A program made the position numbers and the translations under genes. From Sporocytophaga myxococcoides DSM 11118 (GTDB lineage: Bacteria > Bacteroidota > Bacteroidia > Cytophagales > Cytophagaceae), in NCBI RefSeq assembly GCF_000426725.1, contig NZ_AUFX01000010.1:247713-311712 (forward strand): a DNA stretch of 64,000 bases, in the 5' to 3' direction. Of this stretch, positions 36,725 through 45,351 are shown piece after piece (positions within the stretch are counted from its first letter, which is position 1; the number at the start of each line of letters is the position of its first letter). A model generated the notes under the pieces. The model had not been told where the DNA came from. It saw nothing but the letters and a program-made list of their open reading frames with translations, and did not search any database.

Positions 36725-37306
36725 TTACTCTAAATTCTTATAAGGCAGATAGCTGTAATATTTAGGCTTAGTATCAATTCTTACATGTAACCAATGGACT
36801 CCTAATCCAGAAGTGCTAACCCACTTTATTTTTCTTTCTATTGAATTGAGGATATCTTCTCCAACCTTCTTCCAAAAGATTTCAACTTGGTCACAAGGTG
36901 CATATCTCACAAAATTAGCTATGTGACTATAATTATTTGAATTATCTATCTCAATTGGAACAATCAACTTAGCGTCTCTATTTAAGTTGAAAAACGATGT
37001 AACATATTTACCTTGATAAAAATACTGAATGAATGAAGAATTATCAGCTGTAATTTTTGAAAGTAAAGGTGAGTTTACAAGAACAAATTCAAATTTTTCA
37101 TGATAGGTATCAATCGTAACTGGCCTGACTTCCCAAAAGTATGCATCATATGAACTAGATCTTAGTAACTCAATAAAAAAGGCTCTGAATTCTTTAGAAT
37201 TGCAAAGTAAATTTATTGTTTCAGCATAAGTTATTATCTTTTCATTTTGGGTGACTATATATTTAGTTACTTCACTTCCTACTTTTTGTTCTGTATATTT
37301 CCACAT
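36725..37306 (-). CDS. DUF6940 family protein
   Basis: A 193-residue cytoplasmic protein matching my memory of the DUF6940 family. Key segments are FRAFFIELLRSSSYDAYFWE, SFFNLNRDAKLIVPIE, IANFVRYAPCDQVEIFWKKV and STSGLGVHWLHVRIDTKPKY with the conserved W-L-H-R and P-K-Y-Y. Function is unknown; the invariant Trp, His and Arg residues suggest a small enzyme or ligand binder. It precedes the TPR gene by 7 bases. Confidence 0.75.
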   Translation of the reverse strand: MWKYTEQKVGSEVTKYIVTQNEKIITYAETINLLCNSKEFRAFFIELLRSSSYDAYFWEVRPVTIDTYHEKFEFVLVNSPLLSKITADNSSFIQYFYQGKYVTSFFNLNRDAKLIVPIEIDNSNNYSHIANFVRYAPCDQVEIFWKKVGEDILNSIERKIKWVSTSGLGVHWLHVRIDTKPKYYSYLPYKNLE

Positions 37307-37406
37307 ATTATTTTTTCAATAGTTTGAATACAACGCAGCCCAGTTGAGCATGGCGATGAAATAAAATTATTAATGATGCTATTTCTTAATAGTTACGGTA
37401 TCAATC

Positions 37407-37430
37407 CAAAAAGGTCTTATAGCAAGACAT
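37407..37430 (-). terminator. Weak terminator downstream of the 108-residue protein gene
   Basis: A short stem, GTCTT/AAGAC, with TTTTT on the minus strand, 25-50 bases past the stop codon at 37458. Confidence 0.45.
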
Positions 37431-37457
37431 TACCATCAGCATTAATAGTATGTAAAG

Positions 37458-37784
37458 TTATTTTTTAAAACGGTCAAGATCTAAAAGGTCTTCCCACCCA
37501 GGAATAGGTGGAACTCTAGGTAAATCGTTTTCTATTTCTACTCCATTTTTATTAATTTTTATTGTAGAGCCTGGCCATGCACATATTATTAAATCTGTAT
37601 CTGTATGATCAATTGAAAACCTTCCCCTCTTCGGACCTATGCCCATAATACTGTATTTATCTCTTGGAGAAACCGTAAACTCCAGACACCAGGGTTCAAT
37701 AAATATAGTAAACGGTTTATCTCCATAATTATCTATATCAATACTCTGTCCTATGTCTACTAAATCATCTTTCATAATTTTCAT
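37458..37784 (-). CDS. Small uncharacterised protein
   Basis: A 108-residue acidic protein without a leader. It is beta-rich (FTIFIEPWCLEFTVSPRDKY, then GPKRGRFSIDHTDTDLIICA) and ends in a proline-rich tail, PRVPPIPGWEDLL. I do not recognise the family. Its size and place among other small accessory genes would fit an immunity-type protein, but no toxin is seen, so I do not assign one. Confidence 0.55.
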   Translation of the reverse strand: MKIMKDDLVDIGQSIDIDNYGDKPFTIFIEPWCLEFTVSPRDKYSIMGIGPKRGRFSIDHTDTDLIICAWPGSTIKINKNGVEIENDLPRVPPIPGWEDLLDLDRFKK

Positions 37785-37932
37785 TCATTCTTTGTTATAG
37801 AACCTAATTCCTATAATTTTAAATATTTAGTAATATACATCAAGTGCGTTCATTTACTTTTACTTAAAATCACAATTTTATAAATAGTCTCTTGTATTGC
37901 TGAGAGAGAATCACCGGTGCAGGACAATTTGA

Positions 37933-38751
37933 TTATTGGATAAAACCTCTGTTAATAGCAAAGGATATAAGTTCAGCTGTGTTTTTTTTCTCAGATTTTT
38001 CCAGCATGTTTTTTCTGTGGTTGAAAACGGTATGTTCACTTATTGACAAAAGAGCTGCAACATCATAGCTTGATTTTCCCTTGCTTAACAACTGTAATAT
38101 TTCAAGTTCACGTTTTGTAAAAGAAATAGTTTTGTTTGGAGAAGGAAAGGTAGCGGCATAAACATTCTGAAATAAATCCTGATCATTCCGCCGGGCAACC
38201 ACAAAATCCACTGCATTATCTTTTTTCACACACGTAATATCGGACATGATAAGCATTGTAAGTAATGGTAATTCCTGATCGTCTGTTTCAATTACATTCA
38301 ACTGCTGCATACACCAAATAACAGAGCCATCTTTCCTGATAAGTTGGAATGTACCAGTGAAACGAAAACGTTTAATATCCTTGCACGCAACCTGTGATTG
38401 AAAATATTGGAAGATCGTAGGAAAGATTTGTTGAGTATAGATTGCTGCATGTTCAGAGGGTAAAGTGGAAATTGCATATTCCATTCCTTTAGGCCCCATA
38501 TAATGTTCAGGAGAATGGCCTGTGATAGTCTCAATATTATCGCTCATGAAAATGTAATTATTTTGGACATTATTATAAATGCCAATAATAGCAGGAGAGT
38601 GACGCAATAATCCCTGAAATTGTTCATTTTCCAAAAGTGCAAACTTTTTATCATTGGATGAATCTTTATGACAGTATTCAGGAATAATTTTCTCTACAGA
38701 ATCAAGAAAAATAGTGTAAAAATTTGCTGAACCGTTTTTGAATTTTCTCAT
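37933..38751 (-). CDS. PAS domain LuxR-type transcriptional regulator
   Basis: A 272-residue protein. A PAS domain (about 45-185) includes ETITGHSPEHYMGPKGM and IRKDGSVIWCMQQLNVIETD. A GerE/LuxR helix-turn-helix fills the C-terminus: TKRELEILQLLSKGKSSYDV, then LLSISEHTVFNHRKNML. It lacks a receiver domain, so it probably senses a ligand or redox state directly through the PAS fold. Target genes are unknown. The gene is monocistronic. Confidence 0.85.
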   Translation of the reverse strand: MRKFKNGSANFYTIFLDSVEKIIPEYCHKDSSNDKKFALLENEQFQGLLRHSPAIIGIYNNVQNNYIFMSDNIETITGHSPEHYMGPKGMEYAISTLPSEHAAIYTQQIFPTIFQYFQSQVACKDIKRFRFTGTFQLIRKDGSVIWCMQQLNVIETDDQELPLLTMLIMSDITCVKKDNAVDFVVARRNDQDLFQNVYAATFPSPNKTISFTKRELEILQLLSKGKSSYDVAALLSISEHTVFNHRKNMLEKSEKKNTAELISFAINRGFIQ

Positions 38752-39202
38752 TATAATGAGATAGGTAGTTAAATAGATTGATTAAGTAAAGATAACTATA
38801 AGACTGTGAGTACCCAATTAAGTCCTCCTACAAAAATAAAGATATTGCGTATTGACCTCTAATAGGTTTCCTAAAAAACATTGCTGGAGTCCAATTCTAG
38901 TCATATTTGAATAACTTTTTTAAAAGTACTTTTAACTCGTGAATCTCTGTGGTTTTTAAAATCAATCCATTTAATTTGCTCTAACCTCATTTCAATTATT
39001 CTTCTTTATGGCTAAAGTCATCCAAAAACAAAATTAACATTTGAATAGACTAATTTGTAAAAGTCATGCTCCCAAACCTAGACTACATCTCTGACATGAA
39101 TTGAAAAAATAGCCGCTATAAAAAAAGCCCTCGTCAAAACGAAGGCTTTTCAATGTATAAAATCATTTATATAGTTTTATCTTCAATCACAACTCTATCC
39201 AA
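38752..39202. other. Intergenic region between the LuxR regulator and Mur ligase genes
   Basis: About 450 bases, AT-rich, with a terminator hairpin at its right end for the Mur ligase gene. No coding remnant or other repeat was seen. Confidence 0.45.
39123..39150 (-). terminator. Terminator of the Mur-ligase-like gene
   Basis: AAAAGCC, one mismatched base, TCGT, loop CAAA, then ACGA and GGCTTTT, with A and T runs on both sides. Confidence 0.7.
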
Positions 39203-40576
39203 TTAAAGTTGATTGAATGTAGATTCTGCAAATTCAGCAAGTGAAGGATCTCTTGCTCCCATCATTAAAATGACATCTCCTTGTCTTGTTTCTTTAGAAA
39301 AGTAGTCTGACATCTTATTGCGATCCTCAAACAAAAGAGCATTTTTACCGGCTTTAACAACCTCATTAATAACTACATCTGACGATATATCCTTAGTAAC
39401 CGTTCCTCCAGCATAATACACATCTGACATCAGATAGTAATCTTCCGGCCTTAAAGTTTCAATGACTCTTTCTGCCAGCTCTTTGTGCATGAATCTCAAT
39501 GGTCCATATCCATGAGGTTGAAACCATGCAAATACCCTTTTGCCTATCTGCTGACAACTACGGATTGCAGCCTGTACTTCGGCAGGATTATGAGCAAAAT
39601 CATCTATGAGAAAAACACCCTTTTTCTCTCCAACCAATTGTGTTCTCCGGAATATACCCACATACGATTCCAAAGCTTTGGCAGCCTGTTCTATCGATAC
39701 TCCAGCCACATATGACGCAGCTACTGCAGCGGCGGCATTTTCCATGTTATGCTTTCCTATTACAGGAATTTTAAAAGGTATACCGTTCAGTGTAAATTGT
39801 ATTTCAAAACCAGTTTGTTTAAAATTCTCCGCTACAAATCCAGCACCTGGATGAGTACTAAAATCGTTTTTAGTATCCTGAGAAAGATTTCTTGTAAGCT
39901 CATGATCAGAATTAACAATAAACTTCCCCTTAGTATTTCCCTTAAAAGTTTTGAACAACTCTATCAGCTCCTCGAATTCTTTATGGTCTCTGTCTATATT
40001 CAAAACAATTCCGATTTCAGGAATATAGTTAACTATAGAGCCGTCAGATTCATCTGACTCAATCACCAACCACTCACTATCCCCAACCCAGGCATTTCCC
40101 GGAAGATTTTTTTTCTGTAAAACTGTAAGACCTGCGCCAGTAATGAGAGAAGGAGATTTCCCATTTTCCTGAAGAATATGAAAGATCATTGCTGTCGTGG
40201 TAGACTTGCCGGAAGTACCTCCAATAGCAATTGTCTTCTTTTCAGATGAAATAGCTGCGAGCAATTCGGATCGTTTAATAATAGGAATACCTGCTTCTTT
40301 TGCCTTTTGATACTCTACGTTAGTTTCTTCTATGGCTGTAGAAACAATTACCGCTTGAGTTGTTTCATTTATCCCTGAGCCATCTTGATAAAAGCATTCG
40401 ATGCCCATAGACTCAAACTGCTCCTGAATAAGCATTTTCTTATCCTTACTAAATAACCTGTCCGAACCAGCAACCTTTTTCCCCACGCCTCTAAGGTATT
40501 GAGCAATGGCACTCATACCGGTCCCGGCTATGCCCACAAAAAAGTAATTATCAATGGTTTGAGTATTAAATTTCAT
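39203..40576 (-). CDS. MurC/Mpl-like Mur ligase family protein
   Basis: A 457-residue cytoplasmic ATP-dependent ligase. The N-terminal nucleotide-sugar domain begins YFFVGIAGTGMSAIAQYLRG and VAGSDR. The P-loop is IGGTSGKSTTTAM with Lys124; MurC normally has GTHGKTTT, so two positions differ. LVIESDESDGSIVNYIPEIG is the MurC/Mpl magnesium and substrate motif, and DDFAHNPAEVQAAI matches the C-terminal DDYGHHP region. It is unlikely to be the main MurC, since it is isolated from other cell-wall genes. It may be a recycling ligase or act on another muramyl-type substrate. Confidence 0.78.
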   Translation of the reverse strand: MKFNTQTIDNYFFVGIAGTGMSAIAQYLRGVGKKVAGSDRLFSKDKKMLIQEQFESMGIECFYQDGSGINETTQAVIVSTAIEETNVEYQKAKEAGIPIIKRSELLAAISSEKKTIAIGGTSGKSTTTAMIFHILQENGKSPSLITGAGLTVLQKKNLPGNAWVGDSEWLVIESDESDGSIVNYIPEIGIVLNIDRDHKEFEELIELFKTFKGNTKGKFIVNSDHELTRNLSQDTKNDFSTHPGAGFVAENFKQTGFEIQFTLNGIPFKIPVIGKHNMENAAAAVAASYVAGVSIEQAAKALESYVGIFRRTQLVGEKKGVFLIDDFAHNPAEVQAAIRSCQQIGKRVFAWFQPHGYGPLRFMHKELAERVIETLRPEDYYLMSDVYYAGGTVTKDISSDVVINEVVKAGKNALLFEDRNKMSDYFSKETRQGDVILMMGARDPSLAEFAESTFNQL

Positions 40577-40705
40577 ATAAGAATTAAGTAACTAAGCCAA
40601 ATTTAAATAAAGAAACGATAATATTTTTAATATGTTGGAATATAAGACAGTAAATGCAGCTTTAATTTACCAGCTGACGTGGATTTGAAATCCATGGCGC
40701 TATTA

Positions 40706-41188
40706 TCAGGGCCAGTCAAATGCATGATTATTCTTAATAATTTTCTTAATTGGCTTTAGTTCCACTTTCTCTCCATTCCATTTAAGTATTTCAATAGATT
40801 TCAAAACCTCATACATGATTCTGTCTAAATGGATACAAGGATCAATGGAGCTTATAGGCGTACATATAACATTTTCCAATTCTTTACTATTTAATTTAAG
40901 ATTTCCAATGTATCGTATATTCTCACATTTCAGAAAGTTATCAGGCCAGATATTATATGTAAGTAAGCCTCCTTGATCAAAATTATCATGATATAGAATT
41001 ATACAATTAGAATTCATAAAATCAATGATTGAAGGAACTTCATGTATGCTAAAATCAAGAACAGTTATACCTAAATTTAAATGACCATTAAATTCTTCTC
41101 TTAACTCTGAAATAAAGAAACCACCATAACCTCCTTTAGACAAAGCTATGCTGTAACATTGACCAAGATCAAAATCCATAAACATCAT
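40706..41188 (-). CDS. Small protein, possibly Imm26-like
   Basis: A 160-residue cytoplasmic protein. DFDLGQCYSIALSKGGYGGF near the N-terminus resembles the opening of immunity protein family 26, and the rest is a mixed alpha/beta sequence with LHLDRIMYEVLKS-type helix text near 120. The resemblance is weak and from memory. No toxin gene lies nearby, so an orphan immunity gene is only one option. Confidence 0.5.
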   Translation of the reverse strand: MMFMDFDLGQCYSIALSKGGYGGFFISELREEFNGHLNLGITVLDFSIHEVPSIIDFMNSNCIILYHDNFDQGGLLTYNIWPDNFLKCENIRYIGNLKLNSKELENVICTPISSIDPCIHLDRIMYEVLKSIEILKWNGEKVELKPIKKIIKNNHAFDWP

Positions 41189-41368
41189 TTCTAATATTCT
41201 TACAAGAATAGAGTATACTAGTATCTATTAAACAGAGATAAAATTATGAATATCCATCTAGATTGTAACTTTAATTCCCTATTTAACTTTAGAAATTATA
41301 TAGAGGAAAGAGATCGTTCATAGGTTGCCATGGACAACAATGAATGCTATTGTTGTGAACAATACTTC

Positions 41369-41731
41369 TTATTTCTGTGCTTTTACTTTTCTATGTTTCT
41401 TTCCCCATTCTTCCAGCTGTTTCAGAATAGGTCTAAGTTCTTGCCCGCTTTTTGTAAGTTCATATTCAACTCTTGGTGGAACTTCTGCATAAACGGTTCG
41501 CTTTACCAAGCCACCTTCTTCCATTTTTCTCAATTGAAGCGTAAGCATCCTTTCTGTAATGCTCGGAATGCGTTTTTTAAGTTCACCAAATCTTAATTTC
41601 TTTTCAGCAAGATGGCAACAAATTACAAGTGTCCATTGACCAGCAATTAACCCAACTGCAAAAATCTGGTCACACTCATTGAGATTCATTTTGTTCTCAA
41701 AGTGTGTTGAGGTTTCTTTTGTTTTAGTCAT
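41369..41731 (-). CDS. HxlR-family transcriptional regulator
   Basis: A 120-residue winged-helix protein: the family cysteine in LNECDQIFAVGLIAGQWTLV, then KKRIPSITERMLTLQLRKME for the recognition helix, and VPPRVEYELTKSGQELRPIL for the wing. HxlR/YodB-type regulators sense quinones, aldehydes or disulfide stress through that N-terminal cysteine. It is divergent from the NAD(P)H oxidoreductase gene at 41838, its likely target. Confidence 0.85.
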   Translation of the reverse strand: MTKTKETSTHFENKMNLNECDQIFAVGLIAGQWTLVICCHLAEKKLRFGELKKRIPSITERMLTLQLRKMEEGGLVKRTVYAEVPPRVEYELTKSGQELRPILKQLEEWGKKHRKVKAQK

Positions 41732-41837
41732 TACTTACATTTATGATAGTACCACACATTTGGTTGTCAATATACTAAACAAGATGTTACTTTCTAAATT
41801 TGGGATAAGAGTTTTATTAAAACAAAATAAATTTAGA

Positions 41838-42380
41838 ATGAAAACATTAGTAAACGTTATCCATCCAAATTTGGAAGGCTCATCTATCGTTAATAAACGG
41901 TGGACAGAAGAATTAAGAAAGTACCCTGAGAAATTCGAAGTTCGAAATTTGTACGAAATTTATCCTGACGGAAAAATCAATGTCACAGAAGAACAGAAAC
42001 TTGTTGAAGCACATAACAAAATTGTGTTTCAGTTTCCCATCTATTGGTTAAGTAGCCCGCCATTATTCAAAAAATGGATGGATGAGGTTTTGTCTTACGG
42101 CTGGGCTTATGGTGCAAGTAGTAGCTATAAGTTGGAAGGTAAGAAAATTGCTTTGGCATTGACCACTTCTGCTGATGAAGCTACCTATTCAGACAAAGGT
42201 GCATTTAAATATACTTTGAAAGAATTTACCCGACCTTTTGAAATCACATTTGATTGGATAAAAGCAGACTATAAACCGTATTTTGCTTTTTTTGGCGCAC
42301 CACACACAACAGATGAAGCTATACTGAAAAAAGTGGAACAAAGTGCAAAAGAATATGTCTCGTTTGCAGAATCCTTATAA
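41838..42380 (+). CDS. NAD(P)H-dependent flavodoxin-fold oxidoreductase
   Basis: A 180-residue protein from the ATG at 41838, the first start giving the family N-terminus MKTLVNVIHPNLEGSSIVNK. QFPIYWLSSPPLFKKWMDEV is the flavin-binding loop of the KefF/MdaB-like NAD(P)H:quinone oxidoreductases. GWAYGASSSYKLEGKKIALA follows. Such enzymes reduce quinones by two electrons with FMN or FAD. TAAATTTG at 41795-41802 resembles a Bacteroidota -7 element. An HxlR gene lies divergently upstream, matching a quinone-responsive regulator and enzyme module. Confidence 0.86.
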   Translation: MKTLVNVIHPNLEGSSIVNKRWTEELRKYPEKFEVRNLYEIYPDGKINVTEEQKLVEAHNKIVFQFPIYWLSSPPLFKKWMDEVLSYGWAYGASSSYKLEGKKIALALTTSADEATYSDKGAFKYTLKEFTRPFEITFDWIKADYKPYFAFFGAPHTTDEAILKKVEQSAKEYVSFAESL

Positions 42381-42534
42381 AATTTCATTTTCTAAATTTT
42401 TAAAAACTTTGTCAATTCATAATGTTGGCAAAGTTTTTCTTTGTTAAAATCTGACTTGAGGTAGTTAGGAAGTCATTGCCTGGCAAAGAGACTCAAGACT
42501 ATAACTCAGCGTTGACAAAAGTTTTATTATCTAA

Positions 42535-42936
42535 TCATGAAGCATATTTATAAAAAACACTATCCTTCTTTAGCATGTAAATATTTGCTCCTGACCAGCC
42601 TTCGAGATTAAAACTATCTGTCTTGATAATTCTTTTTGTACCTGAATGATAATAATATTTAAAATGCACCGGACAAGGAAATGATTCATCCGAAATCCCA
42701 AAATTATCACTTATGGTATCCTTTAATTCATTCACTGTATAGCTATAGGAACTATCACATATTATAAATTCAATACTTCTAAGACTGTCAATTTTACCAT
42801 CCATGTATATCATACAATGCGTAACATTTTTAGGAAAGGTTTTATCTCTTTCATTCTTATATATCATAAGAATCCCCCCTAGCCCAAGAATCGTGATAAT
42901 GAATAATATTACAAATATCTTAAGTATCTTTTTCAT
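42535..42936 (-). CDS. Small membrane-anchored protein, unknown
   Basis: A 133-residue protein with one N-terminal membrane segment (LKIFVILFIITILGLGGILM) and an outer part with paired cysteines (THCMIY, FIICDSS, FPCPVHF). No family is recognised. It lies alone between oxidoreductase modules. Confidence 0.6.
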   Translation of the reverse strand: MKKILKIFVILFIITILGLGGILMIYKNERDKTFPKNVTHCMIYMDGKIDSLRSIEFIICDSSYSYTVNELKDTISDNFGISDESFPCPVHFKYYYHSGTKRIIKTDSFNLEGWSGANIYMLKKDSVFYKYAS

Positions 42937-43087
42937 CCCTTATGAATATAATGCGTTCTAATAATAAAAAATATTTATTGTTATTGTCTGGATTCAAAAA
43001 TAAAAAGGAATGACGAATAAAAATATTTAGCAGTATCCGCAGCAAATTTCTTTTTTTACCAAATGAATTTTCTCTTACCCATACACT

Positions 43088-43247
43088 TTATCTCTGATTT
43101 ATTAAGTTATAGTTAGTCAGCATGAATATATACCCAATGAAAGGTAAAGACAATAATAACATGACTAGTTTCAAAAGTATTGCTATGGATTTTATACCCT
43201 TCGGACCCAGGACATAGTAATGAAAAGTACCGGGATAAGGAGTATTT
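43088..43247 (-). pseudogene. 5'-truncated membrane protein fragment
   Basis: The minus strand after the second HxlR gene holds a protein-like reading with no start codon: AENTPYPGTFHYYVLGPKGI, KSIAILLKLVMLLLSLPFIG and YIFMLTNYNLINQR, then a stop at 43088. It includes a hydrophobic segment. The reading begins about where the HxlR gene stops, so the upstream part of this gene was lost when the regulator module arrived or by deletion. Confidence 0.45.
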
Positions 43248-43604
43248 TCAGCTCGCAGTAATTTTCTTTTTGTGTTTTTGTCCCCAATCGGCTAATGCGC
43301 CAACCACGTCTTTGAGTGTTGTCGCATAGTCCGTAGCAATATATTCTATAACAACAGGTATCTGGTCAGCTTGCACAACTCTTTCTACCAAACCGTTTAA
43401 TTCTAATTGTTTCAATTCGTTTGAAAGCACTCTTGCTGAAATACCTTTAATTATTCGTTGCAATTCATTAAAGCGATTATGTCCACTTATCAAAGCAATT
43501 ATAATTCGTAATTTCCATTTGCCACCCAAAACATACAACGCGTCCTCGACTGCACTGATGTGTTTAGTACATTGAACCTCTGAATAAATTATTTTCTGCT
43601 TCAT
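43248..43604 (-). CDS. HxlR-family transcriptional regulator
   Basis: A 118-residue winged-helix protein with the family cysteine in EVQCTKHISAVEDALYVLGG, then WKLRIIIALISGHNRFNELQ and IKGISARVLSNELKQLELNG. It is divergent from the azoreductase gene at 43714. The gap carries direct repeats of TACTACTAAC and a 10-bp palindrome, a likely operator. Confidence 0.86.
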   Translation of the reverse strand: MKQKIIYSEVQCTKHISAVEDALYVLGGKWKLRIIIALISGHNRFNELQRIIKGISARVLSNELKQLELNGLVERVVQADQIPVVIEYIATDYATTLKDVVGALADWGQKHKKKITAS

Positions 43605-43628
43605 CTTTCTTAAAAGTAACCTGAATGT

Positions 43629-43656
43629 TACTACTAACCTTTAGTATACTACTAAC
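43629..43656. promoter_or_regulatory. Putative HxlR operator
   Basis: TACTACTAAC occurs at 43629-43638 and again at 43647-43656, 18 bp apart, and TAGTATACTA (43642-43651) is a palindrome overlapping the second copy. TAATTTTG at 43677-43684 resembles a -7 element for the azoreductase gene, so a bound regulator would overlap its promoter. Confidence 0.5.
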
Positions 43657-43713
43657 TATTTGTTAGCAAATGTAAGTAATTTTGTGCCATTGAAACATTT
43701 AAAAGTAAAAACG

Positions 43714-44322
43714 ATGCTTAAAAAGATATTGCACATAATTACAAGTCCACAAGGTGAGGCTTCAATCAGCAGACAATTAGGGAATACAATCATTGAAAAA
43801 ATTCAAGCGAAATATCCTAACAATATTGTGAAAGAAAGAGATTTAGCTAAAGAAGCTTTTCCGCATTTGGACGGATTGCAAATTGGTTCATGGTTTACTT
43901 CTGCTGAAAATCGCACGCCCGAACAAGCAAAAGCAATAAAAATTTCAGATGAAGCGATTGAAGAAATGCAGGAAGCGGACATTTATGTCTTTGGTGCACC
44001 GTTCTATAATTTCGCTATTCCGTCCACACTGAAGGCTTATTTAGACCACATCGCAAGACCTGGAATTACTTTCCGCTACAAAGAAGACGGGACGCCTGAA
44101 GGTTTTTTGAAAAACAAAAAAGCATATATCGCAATCGCTTCTAGCGGTGTTTATTCCGAAGGAAATTTCCAGTCGTTTGATTTCGTAAGTCCGTATCTGA
44201 AATTTATACTCGGATTTCTTGGTATTACTGATATTACTACATTTCGTATAGAAGGACAGAGAATTGCAGGCCTACAGGAAACTGCGCTACAAAAAGGTCT
44301 TGAAAGTGTTGTGATAGATTAG
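43714..44322 (+). CDS. azoR: FMN-dependent NADH-azoreductase family protein
   Basis: A 202-residue flavodoxin-fold protein from the ATG at 43714 (MLKKILHIITSPQGEASISR). DIYVFGAPFYNFAIPSTLKA and YLDHIARPGITFRYKEDGTP are strong azoreductase/NAD(P)H dehydrogenase (quinone) signatures. It reduces quinones and azo compounds with NADH as homodimers binding FMN. It is divergent from its HxlR regulator. Confidence 0.9.
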   Translation: MLKKILHIITSPQGEASISRQLGNTIIEKIQAKYPNNIVKERDLAKEAFPHLDGLQIGSWFTSAENRTPEQAKAIKISDEAIEEMQEADIYVFGAPFYNFAIPSTLKAYLDHIARPGITFRYKEDGTPEGFLKNKKAYIAIASSGVYSEGNFQSFDFVSPYLKFILGFLGITDITTFRIEGQRIAGLQETALQKGLESVVID

Positions 44323-44420
44323 TATTTAGGATCGATGCTTGTTTTTCTTAGCGATTGGCTTGCAAACAATGAGTATCGTACGAAAGTTTCCTATAACTAA
44401 TTTATAAATACCAGATGCTT

Positions 44421-44678
44421 TTATTTTTCATTTATTATATCCCAATTACCAATTTCTATCTTACCTTCAAATTGTTTAATAGACTTTATATTCGTCAACA
44501 GTTTTGAATTAACCAAAGAATAGCATTTATTGATGCCATCGCATAAAACGATGGCATCAATCCTAAAAAGCCTTCTTCCACTGAGTTCATTTCCTATACC
44601 GCAACCCTTAGTTGAAAACTTACTCTTATTCGTGAGCTTATGGTAAATAACATAAGCCAGGGCCGGCTGGGCCTTTTA
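44421..44678 (-). pseudogene. 5'-truncated protein fragment after the third oxidoreductase gene
   Basis: A start-less minus-strand reading of about 85 codons: KAQPALAYVIYHKLTNKSKF, STKGCGIGNELSGRRLFRID, AIVLCDGINKCYSLVNSKLL and TNIKSIKQFEGKIEIGNWDI, ending INEK at 44421. It begins directly behind the TGA of the oxidoreductase gene (44679) and in the same frame, separated by one more stop. The family is not recognised. A 12-bp inverted repeat (44530-44541 with 44549-44560) lies inside this reading. Confidence 0.5.
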
Positions 44679-45269
44679 TCAAGTCCACTTTGCAAATTTA
44701 CTTTCAAGGTCAGCCAGCCATTTAACCCTTTTCTCCTGACTTACTGATTTTACGGAAGCAAAGCTAATCCAATTGACGTTTTTGTATCCCATAGTTTTAA
44801 ATACACTCCTAAGCATTGCTTTTTTGATTAAATTTCCAATGAAGAGTGAATACATTATTTTGGGTTTATTCATAGTGGTAATAATTGTAACGCTTTTTAA
44901 ATTCTTTAAGAGTGGAACTAATCCGAAACCTCTTGGATGGTGGTCATATACAACTCCAGGACATAGAACTCTATCTATAAATCCCTTGGTCATTGCTGGC
45001 ATTAAATCCCACCAAATTGGGAAAATAAAAATCAGGTGGTCTGCTTTTTCCAGGCGTTTATTATAGTCTATTACTAATGGATCAATTGGCTGGTGTTCGA
45101 CAAAAGCTTTTAAGTCCGCCTTTGACATTACGGGGTTAAAACCATCATTATCAAGATGTATAAGGTCAACCTCGTGCTTTCCTTTTTTTATTCCATTGGT
45201 TACTGCTTCCAAAATGGCATTGCAGTAACTCTTTTCGTAAGGATGATTAAAAACTATCGCTGTTCTCAT
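44679..45269 (-). CDS. NAD(P)H:quinone oxidoreductase-like flavodoxin-fold protein
   Basis: A 196-residue protein from the ATG at 45269; the longer reading needs a TTG. It starts MRTAIVFNHPYEKSYCNAIL, and LIFIFPIWWDLMPAMTKGFI plus DRVLCPGVVYDH are hallmarks of the MdaB/KefF/NQO group. It should use FMN or FAD to reduce quinones or electrophiles. It ends before a truncated coding fragment and is followed upstream by a Crp-like regulator gene, which is about 80 bases away on the same strand. Confidence 0.87.
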   Translation of the reverse strand: MRTAIVFNHPYEKSYCNAILEAVTNGIKKGKHEVDLIHLDNDGFNPVMSKADLKAFVEHQPIDPLVIDYNKRLEKADHLIFIFPIWWDLMPAMTKGFIDRVLCPGVVYDHHPRGFGLVPLLKNLKSVTIITTMNKPKIMYSLFIGNLIKKAMLRSVFKTMGYKNVNWISFASVKSVSQEKRVKWLADLESKFAKWT

Positions 45270-45351
45270 TTTTGTACTATTTAAAATGGTATAGAACAAA
45301 GATGAACAGTCGAGAGGCTGTCTGACGATAACAATTGTAAAGAAATGAAAA

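Noticed and set aside
44530..44560. Perfect 12-bp hairpin as a terminator for the azoreductase gene
   Set aside because: No T run follows, it lies 208 bases past the stop, and it falls within a coherent minus-strand coding fragment.
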